DNA of 5,377 nucleotides from the NCBI GenBank assembly GCA_964387935.1, contig CAYLZN010000366.1, positions 1-5,377 of the forward strand. Reading direction: 5' to 3'. A program made the translations under genes and the position numbers. The notes beneath the pieces were generated by a model. The model saw only the letters and a program-made list of their open reading frames with translations. It searched no databases and was not told the origin of the DNA. This document shows positions 1 to 5,377 of this stretch, piece after piece. Source of the stretch: CAYLZN01 sp964387935 (GTDB taxonomy: Bacteria; Acidobacteriota; Vicinamibacteria; Vicinamibacterales; JAFNAJ01). Numbering within the stretch: the first letter of the stretch is position 1; the number at the start of each line of letters is the position of its first letter.

Positions 1-76
1 GATCGAGGTTGAGCAGCGCGAGCCGCGTCTCGAAGAACCCGCCGATGGTCGCGCCCTCCGCGAAGTAATACGTGTA
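1..76 (-). other. Start of a YFAEGAT-type module, truncated by the window edge
   Basis: The last 25 visible residues read YTYYFAEGAT, a short Gly turn, then FFETRLALLNLD, where the window stops. The 'YFAEG(A/S)T...F.T.L.L.NP' opening is a recurrent signature in secreted proteins of Acidobacteriota and Actinobacteriota, often directly after a BACON domain, and resembles the repeats grouped as DUF5719. I expect roughly one to four further beta-rich units beyond the edge. The family name is from memory and should be treated as tentative. Confidence 0.6.
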
Positions 77-3000
77 GCCCCCTCCCGCCTGATCAACGGT
101 CACCGTCTGGCCGGCGATCGTCAGCGTTCCGGTCCGTGGCAACGGACCCGTGTTTGGCGCGGTCGAGTAGAAGACCGTGGCAGTGCCCACGCCGCTCGGC
201 GGGCCCGTGACCGTCAGCCAGGCCTCCGCACTCATGGCGCTCCACGCGCAGCCGTCCTGAGTCGTGACCAGCACGGATGCGGTCGTCGATTCCACTGGCA
301 TGGCCGCTGCGACGGGCGTCAACTGGTAGGTACACTGCTGACCCGCACTGACGACCTGCGAGATGCTGGCGGATGTGCGCGTGTTGGCACCGTCGGAGAT
401 GGCCACGCTCACCTCGCACGACGCCGCCAGGGGCGACGGGTTCGCCGGAGCCGTCCAGATGGGCGTGCGGCTTGCCGGGTTGTCGAACACGCCGGGGCTC
501 GCCAGGCCGGGACACGAGGCGTTCCAGGCATAGGTCAGCAGGCTGCCGTAGATGTCGCTGGCCTCCACGTTGAACGCGACGATCCCCTCGGGAGCCACCG
601 GGTTCGGCGCGCCTGATGGGCCCTCCGAGATCGAGATGTTGTTGGCGACGCTCGTGACCGAGACACTGACGACGCCGGACTTCACCTGCCCACGGCCGTC
701 AGCAATCCGCACTTCCAGCGTGCACGCTCGTGACGTCCCGGTCTGGTTCACGGGCGCCATCCAGGTCGTCGCCGGCGACGAGGGATGGCTCAAGGAGCCA
801 TTGGCAGGGAGCCCAGGGCACGCAGCCATCCACTCGTAGCTCAGAGCATGACCGTACGAGTCCGAGGCCGTCACCTCGAGCGCGACGATGCCGGAGGAGG
901 TGGTGGTGCCAGGCGCTGCGGTTGGCCCCGCGGTGATCGTGATGACGTCCGGGGCCGCCGCGACGGTCTGCACGAAGGAACCGGACACGCTCAGACCCTG
1001 CCCGTCGCTGGCCGTGACCAGGAACGAGCACCCCACCGGGGACCCCGTGAAGTTCGCCGGCGCCGTCCACGACGGATTCTGCACGCTCGCACCCGGTACG
1101 AACGTGCCTGGTGGCAGGCCGGCGCAGCTCACCTCCCATGCATACGTGAGCGCGTGCCCGCGGGAGTCGCTGGCCGACACGTTGAGCGCCACGGGGCCGC
1201 CGGAGCCGACCGGGTTCGGAGTCCCGGCAGGCTCGGCGATGAGCGTCATGACGTGCGCGGTCGGCTCCACGCGCTGCACGAAGGTCCCCGTGGCGGACTG
1301 GCCCTGGCCGTCGCTGACGGTCACGGTGATCGTGCAGCTCTGCTGAGCAGCGGTCGCGTTCTCCGGCGCGGTCCACGTCGGCGACTGCACCGCGCTCGCC
1401 GGCGAGAAGGTGCCGGCGTTCGGGAGGCCAGGACAACTGGCCTGCCACTGGTAGCCGACCGCGTGATCGTAGCTGTCGTCCGCGGTCACGGTGAACGTCG
1501 CCTGGCCACCGGACAGCACAGGGTTGATCGACGCGAGTGGACCCGCTGTGATCGTCACCACGTGAGGCGCCACGCTGACCGTCTGCGCGACCTGGCCAGT
1601 CACGGTCAGGCCCGATCCGTCACTGGCTGTGATGACCAGCGTGCAGGTGCGTGGCGCTTCGGTCCGGTTCACCGGTGCCGTCCACACCGGGTTCTGATCC
1701 GTCGCGGATGGCGCGAACGCGCCCGTGCCCGTCAGGCCATCACACGTGGCCTGCCACTGGTAGGTCGGCGTGTGCTCGTAGGAATCCACCGCAGCCACGC
1801 TCAGTGATGTCGAACCCCCGGAGGGCACCGGGTTCGTTGTACTTGCGGGCGCTTGCGAGAACGTCAGCGTGTGCGGGGCCGCGGCGACCTGCTGCGTGTA
1901 CGAGCTGGTGGCGGACTTGCCGTGACCGTCCACGACCGTGACCGTGAGGGTGCACGGCTGCGTCGCGCCGGAGGTGTTCCGCGGCGCGGTCCACGTCGGG
2001 TTCTGCACGTTCGAATCTGGCAGGAACGCGCCGCCGGAGGCCAGGGACGGGCACGACGCCGTCCAGCTGTAGGTGAGTACGTGACCGATGATGCTGTCCT
2101 CGGCCCCGACAGACACCGACGCCGTGGCCTGTGAACCGACGGGGTTCGGCGAACCGCCCGCCGCGCTCGTGATCGTGATCGCATCGGCCACCGACAGCAC
2201 CGACTGCGTGAACGACGCTTCGGCGGAATGGCCCTGCCCGTCGTTGATGGTGACGGAGATCGCGCACGACTGCGTGGCCCCGGTGCGGTTGACGGGCGCC
2301 GTCCAGACCGGGGCCTGCGCGCCGCTGGCCGAGAAGCCGCCGTTGGACGGCAAACCACTGCAGGTGGCCAGCCACACGTGGCTCAGCGCGTGACCGTAGG
2401 AATCGGTGGCCTGCACCGACATCTGGACGGCGGCAGCGGAAAGCACCGGGTTGGGCGTGCCCGAAGGCGGCGTCGTGATCGTGACCACGTCGGGCGCCGC
2501 ATTGACCGTTTGCGAGATCGAGGCCTGCGCGCTCACACCCTGACCGTCGCTTGCCGTCACCGTCAGCGAGCAGACCTTTGCGCTGCCGGTGAGATTGGCC
2601 GGCGCAGTCCACACGGGCGCCTGCGCGTTCGGACCGGGCGCGAACGCGCCCGACGCCGGCAGAGTGGGACAGCTGGCCACCCACTGGTAGGTGACCGCGT
2701 GGCCGTAAGAATCGGCGGCCACGGCGCCGAGCGTGGACTGCCCCCCGGAGGCGACCGGGTTCGACGCGCTCGTCGGGGCGCCCGAGAACGTCAGGGTGTG
2801 CGGCGCGGCTTCCACGGTCTGGACGTGCGTGCTCGAGGCCGTCTGGCCACGCCCGTCACTGATGTGCACGGTGAGGGCGCACGTCTGGAGTACGCCGGTC
2901 GCATTCCGCGGCGCCGTCCACGTCGTCTGCGCCTGCGCCGCATTGGCAAAGGCACCGTTTGTCGGAAGGGCCGGGCACTCGGCCGACCAGGCGTGGGCGA

Positions 3001-5176
3001 GCGTGTGACCGAGCGAATCGACCGCGACCACGCCGACGGTGACGAGGGCTTCGGAGGGCACAGGATTCGGGGAGCCGGTGGCAGGTCCCGTCACCGTGAT
3101 CGCGTCGGGGACCGAGTTGACGCCCTGTTCGAGAGAGGCGCTGGCGGACTGCCCCTGTCCATCGGTGACGGTGACCGACAGCGTGCACACCTGCTGCGCG
3201 CCCGTGAGGTTCGCCGGTGCGGTCCACGAAGGGCTGGGGCCGGCAGCGTTCGGCACGAACGCGCCGGCGCCTGACAGCGTCGGGCACAGCGCGGACCAGG
3301 CATAGGTGAGCGCGTGGCCGTACGAGTCGGTGGCGGATGCGGAGAGGCCGGCGGTGCCGCTGGAGGCCACCGGGTTCGCGGACGTCGTGGGGCCAGCGGT
3401 GATGATCAGCGTGTGAGGCGCCGCGGCCACCGTGACCGTCGTGCTCGCCAGCGCGGACGTGCCCTGGTCGTCGCTCGCCGTCACGCTGATCGTGCACGAC
3501 TGCTCGACGCCTGTCAGGTTGGCAGGCGCCGTCCAGTCCGGGCTCTGCATCGACGCTGACGGCGTGAACGCAGCCGGGCCCGTCAGCCCGGCGCACGTGG
3601 CGTTCCACGCGTACGACACGACGTGGCCGTAGCTGTCCGCGGCCTGGGCGGTGAGTGACGTCGTGCCGCCCGAGGCGAGCGTCCCGGTCCCCGCGGTGGG
3701 ATTCACGGTGAACGTGATGGTGTGCGGAGCCGGGTTGACGAGCTGCGTGACGGCGCTGCTCGTTGTCTGCCCAAGGCCATCGGACGCTGTGACGGTGATC
3801 GAGCACGTCTGCTGCGCCCCGGTGAAGTTCACTGGCGCGGCCCACGAGGGGTTCTGGGACGCCGCTGACGGGGAGAAGACCCCGGCCGACGGCAGGCCCG
3901 GGCACGTGGCCTGCCACTGATACGTCAGGGGATGGTTGTAGGTATCCGACGCCGTGACGGTCAACGTGACGGTGCCCCCCGACGCGGTGGGGTTCGGCTG
4001 CGCCAGCGGCCCCGCGGTGATCGTGACCTGGTCGGCGAGCGGGTCCACGCGCTGCACGTAGGACGCCTGCACGGATACCCCCTGGTTGTCGGCGATCTCG
4101 ACGCGCAGGGTGCACGACTTCTGGGCCCCCGTGAGATTCACCGGCGCCGTCCAGTCGGGGTTGCGCACGTAGCGGCTGCTGAACGTGCCCGCAGACGGCA
4201 GCGCCGGGCACAGGGCCGACCAGGAATAGGTCAACTGGTGTCCGAGCGAGTCGACCGCCTCGAGCACGATCCCGGTCGTGCCGCCCGAGACAACCGGATT
4301 GACCACACCCGAAGGTCCAGAGCTGACGCTGATCGTGTCGGGTGGCGCCACGGACACGAACAGGTCGTAGAAGCCCGGGGACGCGTCGTAGGCCTCGACG
4401 TCGATGTAGTACGTCGCGCCGGGAGTGGCCGCGAAATACGCGCGCTCCTCGTCTTCCGTGCCCAGACTCACCGCGAGGAGATCGCCGTTGGCAGAGTAGA
4501 TGTAGAGGTCGAGATCAACCGCTTCGTTCCAGAACTGCAGGCGAACCTCGGCGGTGCCCATGCCTGCGGGGACGGTGAACTTGTAGTAGTCCACGTTGAT
4601 CCACACCAGCTCCGGTTCGCTGATCGGCCCGGAGACCTCACCGAGATTCGTGGCGACCAGCGTGGAGTTGTTCGGCTCGCGCGTGTCGTCACCGACGACC
4701 GGGACGGTCAGGCCCGCCGCGCTGCCGTTGTGCTCGAGCTCGGAGCCCACGTTCACGCTGCCACGCAGGACCCGCGGATAGAGCACGACCGACGTCGTGC
4801 CCGCAGGCATCGGCACGACCGCAAAGCCGTCGCACGTGTAGACCACCGTGGTGCCCACGTCCGTGCTGCCGGGCGTGTAGGTGCAGGTGTTGACGAGCTC
4901 ATCTCCGGGATCCGGTTTGCCCGGAGGAGGGGGGCCGCTGACCTTCCACAGTTCGAGCGTGACCGGCTGCCCGACGGAGTCGGCCGCGATGGGCACGTGT
5001 GCCGTCATGGTGAACAGGCTGCGCCCGAACCTCAGCAGCTTCCCCTGAGAGGTGAACGTGACGCGAATGGAATTCAGCGTCTGGTCATAGGTGAGCGGCG
5101 TTGGCCCGTCGTAGCCGGCAACAGGCGTTGCCAGGCACAGCAGCCCGGCCAAAGCCAACACTCCGAACCACTTCAT
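1..5176 (-). CDS. Giant secreted multi-domain protein with PPC-like domain, 13 Ig/PKD-like repeats and BACON-type domain (3' end missing)
   Basis: The minus-strand frame starting at ATG 5176 is open to the window edge: 1,725 codons and no stop, so the C-terminus is missing. The start is chosen because a GGAG sits six bases upstream and the first 21 residues form a good signal peptide. The frame stays open upstream to 5377 with no other in-frame ATG; an in-frame GTG at 5242 would add a hydrophilic 22-residue extension that spoils the signal. Domains in order: signal peptide, unassigned N-terminal region, PPC-like domain (about 164-276), thirteen Cys-paired Ig/PKD-like repeats (280-1612), BACON-type domain (about 1613-1700), and the start of a YFAEG-type module. 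Only nine lysines occur in 1,725 residues. I infer an extracellular or cell-surface structural, adhesive or glycan-binding role. No enzyme domain is visible, although one could lie beyond the edge. Exact function is unknown. Confidence 0.93.
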   Translation of the reverse strand, partial: MKWFGVLALAGLLCLATPVAGYDGPTPLTYDQTLNSIRVTFTSQGKLLRFGRSLFTMTAHVPIAADSVGQPVTLELWKVSGPPPPGKPDPGDELVNTCTYTPGSTDVGTTVVYTCDGFAVVPMPAGTTSVVLYPRVLRGSVNVGSELEHNGSAAGLTVPVVGDDTREPNNSTLVATNLGEVSGPISEPELVWINVDYYKFTVPAGMGTAEVRLQFWNEAVDLDLYIYSANGDLLAVSLGTEDEERAYFAATPGATYYIDVEAYDASPGFYDLFVSVAPPDTISVSSGPSGVVNPVVSGGTTGIVLEAVDSLGHQLTYSWSALCPALPSAGTFSSRYVRNPDWTAPVNLTGAQKSCTLRVEIADNQGVSVQASYVQRVDPLADQVTITAGPLAQPNPTASGGTVTLTVTASDTYNHPLTYQWQATCPGLPSAGVFSPSAASQNPSWAAPVNFTGAQQTCSITVTASDGLGQTTSSAVTQLVNPAPHTITFTVNPTAGTGTLASGGTTSLTAQAADSYGHVVSYAWNATCAGLTGPAAFTPSASMQSPDWTAPANLTGVEQSCTISVTASDDQGTSALASTTVTVAAAPHTLIITAGPTTSANPVASSGTAGLSASATDSYGHALTYAWSALCPTLSGAGAFVPNAAGPSPSWTAPANLTGAQQVCTLSVTVTDGQGQSASASLEQGVNSVPDAITVTGPATGSPNPVPSEALVTVGVVAVDSLGHTLAHAWSAECPALPTNGAFANAAQAQTTWTAPRNATGVLQTCALTVHISDGRGQTASSTHVQTVEAAPHTLTFSGAPTSASNPVASGGQSTLGAVAADSYGHAVTYQWVASCPTLPASGAFAPGPNAQAPVWTAPANLTGSAKVCSLTVTASDGQGVSAQASISQTVNAAPDVVTITTPPSGTPNPVLSAAAVQMSVQATDSYGHALSHVWLATCSGLPSNGGFSASGAQAPVWTAPVNRTGATQSCAISVTINDGQGHSAEASFTQSVLSVADAITITSAAGGSPNPVGSQATASVSVGAEDSIIGHVLTYSWTASCPSLASGGAFLPDSNVQNPTWTAPRNTSGATQPCTLTVTVVDGHGKSATSSYTQQVAAAPHTLTFSQAPASTTNPVPSGGSTSLSVAAVDSYEHTPTYQWQATCDGLTGTGAFAPSATDQNPVWTAPVNRTEAPRTCTLVITASDGSGLTVTGQVAQTVSVAPHVVTITAGPLASINPVLSGGQATFTVTADDSYDHAVGYQWQASCPGLPNAGTFSPASAVQSPTWTAPENATAAQQSCTITVTVSDGQGQSATGTFVQRVEPTAHVMTLIAEPAGTPNPVGSGGPVALNVSASDSRGHALTYAWEVSCAGLPPGTFVPGASVQNPSWTAPANFTGSPVGCSFLVTASDGQGLSVSGSFVQTVAAAPDVITITAGPTAAPGTTTSSGIVALEVTASDSYGHALSYEWMAACPGLPANGSLSHPSSPATTWMAPVNQTGTSRACTLEVRIADGRGQVKSGVVSVSVTSVANNISISEGPSGAPNPVAPEGIVAFNVEASDIYGSLLTYAWNASCPGLASPGVFDNPASRTPIWTAPANPSPLAASCEVSVAISDGANTRTSASISQVVSAGQQCTYQLTPVAAAMPVESTTASVLVTTQDGCAWSAMSAEAWLTVTGPPSGVGTATVFYSTAPNTGPLPRTGTLTIAGQTVTVDQAGGGYTYYFAEGATIGGFFETRLALLNLD
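77..340 (-). other. BACON-type domain (residues about 1613-1700)
   Basis: Immediately after R13 the sequence changes to CTYQLTPVAA, then a strand ASVLVTTQDGCAW, SAEAWLTVT, a 'SGVGTATVFYS' strand, and RTGTLTIAGQTVTVDQAG. This is the standard order of BACON domains ('C.Y.L.P......V.VT....C.W.A.S...W..V..G..G.G...Y.V..N....R.GT..IAG....V.Q.G'). BACON modules are small all-beta domains found with extracellular enzymes and adhesins and proposed to bind glycans or mucin. Two cysteines (1615 and 1643) are the usual pair in this subgroup. The domain looks complete and ends in a short GGG linker. Confidence 0.85.
341..949 (-). repeat. Repeats R12 and R13, the divergent C-terminal pair of the array
   Basis: The last two units depart from the consensus. 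R12 (644-949) lacks NPV, having APGTTTSSG instead, and carries TWMAP for WTAP. R13 (341-643) replaces DSYGH with DIYGS, begins NNIS rather than D/H plus a hydrophobic pair, lacks the N.TG turn and is only 101 residues long. Both keep the two cysteines and the core Trp. Edge units of a tandem array often diverge because they take less part in unequal exchange; that explanation is inferred. Confidence 0.7.
1874..2185 (-). repeat. Repeat R8, longest unit with a one-residue insertion
   Basis: Unit R8 is 104 residues long, one more than the most common size. The extra residue is in its DSYGH-equivalent loop, which reads DSIIGH. Both cysteines (unit positions 45 and 78), the Trp and WTAP are kept, so the fold should be intact. 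It shares the otherwise rare TAPRN and the entry DAIT...GSPNPV with unit R5, suggesting the two are close relatives. Confidence 0.75.
4349..4687 (-). other. Bacterial pre-peptidase C-terminal (PPC)-like domain (residues about 164-276)
   Basis: The segment opens with DDTREPNNS, the usual 'D..EPN(D/N)S' entry of PPC domains. It continues with a YYKFTVPAG strand, then DLDLYIYSANGDLLA, equivalent to the family's 'DLDLYLYDANG..LA' core, and ends with ATYYIDVEAY...GFYDLFVSV, matching the closing 'G.YYI.V......G.Y.L.V'. The length of about 110 residues is somewhat above the usual size, mainly through the early loops. PPC domains are beta-sandwiches in secreted proteins, often beside proteases and sometimes removed during maturation. 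Here no protease domain precedes it, so it is probably a structural or binding module. Assignment is from motif recognition only. Confidence 0.8.
4697..5113 (-). other. Unassigned N-terminal extracellular region (residues about 22-160)
   Basis: I do not recognise a family here. The segment alternates hydrophobic and polar residues (for example NSIRVTFTS and PVTLELWKVS), typical of beta-strands. It contains a Pro/Gly-rich stretch, GPPPPGKPDPGDE (residues 81-93), that looks like a loop or linker. Two cysteines (98 and 115), in TCTY and YTCDG, could form a disulfide. A small beta-sandwich placed before the PPC-like domain is a reasonable guess, no more. Confidence 0.55.
5114..5176 (-). other. 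Sec-type signal peptide (residues 1-21)
   Basis: The N-terminus has one lysine at position 2, a hydrophobic core (FGVLALAGLLCLA) and a small-residue end, TPVAG, before YDGP. Cleavage after Ala20 or Gly21 is plausible by the small-residue rule. Cys14 is preceded by Leu-Leu, not the Gly/Ala/Ser expected before a lipobox cysteine, so a lipoprotein is unlikely. It directs export through the inner membrane, consistent with the paired cysteines of the mature protein. Confidence 0.85.
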
Positions 5177-5182
5177 CTGGCG

Positions 5183-5186
5183 CTCC
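5183..5186 (-). promoter_or_regulatory. Ribosome binding site (GGAG) for the large CDS
   Basis: On the minus strand the sequence upstream of the start reads GGAG, then six bases, then ATG. Spacing and sequence fit a Shine-Dalgarno element and, together with the signal peptide, fix the start at 5176. Confidence 0.7.
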
Positions 5187-5377
5187 GAGAAGGCGGGACG
5201 TGCTCCGCACGACGAATCACTCCGGCGCGCACCCGAGGGCACACCGGGGGCATCCTTGCCGGGAAGACACGGAGCAGTTTCGGTACCACAGGAAAATCCG
5301 CGATCCGTGCGCTGCGGAGCGCTCAAGTTCCTGCTCCGACCGACACAAGTCACCCCACGCGGCGAAATGAGCTGTCG
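5187..5377. other. Upstream region without a recognised gene
   Basis: About 190 bases lie between the ribosome binding site and the right edge. No RNA gene, terminator or convincing promoter was found. A short perfect inverted repeat, GCGCT-gcgg-AGCGC, lies at 5309-5322, too small and without a T-run to call a terminator. The minus-strand frame of the large gene happens to stay open through the whole region, but with no ATG and no domain-like sequence. The promoter of the large gene probably lies here or just beyond the edge. Confidence 0.5.

Larger units (their letters stand above)
341..4339 (-). repeat. Array of 13 tandem Ig/PKD-like repeats, each with a conserved cysteine pair
   Basis: Residues 280-1612 divide without gaps into 13 units of 101-104 residues (303-312 bases). 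In protein order: R1 4034-4339, R2 3725-4033, R3 3416-3724, R4 3107-3415, R5 2801-3106, R6 2492-2800, R7 2186-2491, R8 1874-2185, R9 1565-1873, R10 1256-1564, R11 950-1255, R12 644-949, R13 341-643. The common pattern is NPV.SGG, then DSYGH, then TY.W...C..L, then G.F, then WTAP.N.TG, then C...V...DGQG. The Trp and Cys of 'W...C', the Asp of DSYGH, the second Cys and the Asp of the DG turn are present in all 13; WTAP is exact in 11. The layout matches beta-sandwich domains of the PKD/Ig-like kind common in secreted bacterial proteins. The cysteines are at about positions 44 and 77 of each unit. Divergence between units points to old duplication. Confidence 0.9.

Noticed and set aside
785..1807. 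Long plus-strand open frame (340 codons) opposite repeats R9-R12
   Set aside because: The translation is Arg/Gly/His-rich without domain features, and it mirrors the 103-residue period of the minus-strand gene. It is a GC-rich antisense by-product.
2228..3274. Long plus-strand open frame (348 codons) opposite repeats R4-R7
   Set aside because: Same Arg/Gly-rich composition and same periodic shadow of the real gene; no ribosome site or family match.
2856..4211. 451-codon minus-strand open frame in another phase
   Set aside because: It overlaps the real frame on the same strand and gives a low-complexity Arg/His/Gly protein, while the chosen frame gives recognisable domains throughout.
341..4339. 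N-x-T motifs (NLTG, NFTG, NATG, NRTG) in nearly every repeat as glycosylation sites
   Set aside because: They coincide with a conserved turn of the repeat. General N-glycosylation at N-x-T is not expected in this kind of bacterium, and nothing else supports it.
5135..5137. Cys14 as a lipoprotein attachment site
   Set aside because: It lies inside the hydrophobic core and is preceded by Leu-Leu, not by a small residue as a lipobox needs.
5309..5322. Small inverted repeat GCGCT-gcgg-AGCGC
   Set aside because: Five-base stem with no T-run; expected by chance in GC-rich DNA.
5302..5331. GGAACTT on the minus strand (5325-5331), resembling an extracytoplasmic sigma factor -35 element
   Set aside because: No matching -10 element at the right distance; the candidate CGGATC is poor. 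One seven-base match is too weak to call a promoter.
5101..5370. Plus-strand open frame of 89 codons across the start of the large gene
   Set aside because: Basic, low-complexity translation that overlaps the signal peptide and ribosome binding site of the real gene; no start signal of its own.

Overview
The window is almost entirely one very large protein-coding gene on the minus strand. Its reading frame runs without a stop from the ATG at 5176 down to the left edge, giving 1,725 complete codons. No stop codon is present, so the gene continues beyond position 1 and only its 5' part is visible. The remaining 201 bases (5177-5377) are the upstream region, with a plausible ribosome binding site and no recognisable second gene.

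The predicted product is a secreted modular protein. In protein order it has: a Sec-type signal peptide (residues 1 to about 21); an unassigned, probably beta-rich N-terminal region with a proline-rich linker (about 22-160); a domain resembling the bacterial pre-peptidase C-terminal (PPC) family (about 164-276); thirteen tandem Ig/PKD-like repeats of 101-104 residues (280-1612); a BACON-type domain (about 1613-1700); and the start of another module with the signature YYFAEGAT...FFETRLALLN, cut by the window edge. Each of the 13 repeats carries exactly two cysteines at matching positions, which suggests one disulfide per repeat in an exported, rod-like array. No catalytic domain is visible in this part.

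The organism is a high-GC bacterium whose true frame is rich in G/C at third codon positions. The combination of a PPC-like domain, a BACON-type domain of the 'C.Y.L.P...DGCAW' kind and the 'YFAEGAT..FF.TRLALLN' signature recalls large secreted proteins of Acidobacteriota, especially Vicinamibacteria-like lineages. That placement comes from remembered family resemblance, not a search, and is tentative.

There are no RNA genes, insertion sequences, CRISPR arrays or recognisable operon partners. Many other stop-free stretches exist on both strands. They are Arg/Gly-rich by-products of a long GC-rich repeat gene and are not annotated as genes.
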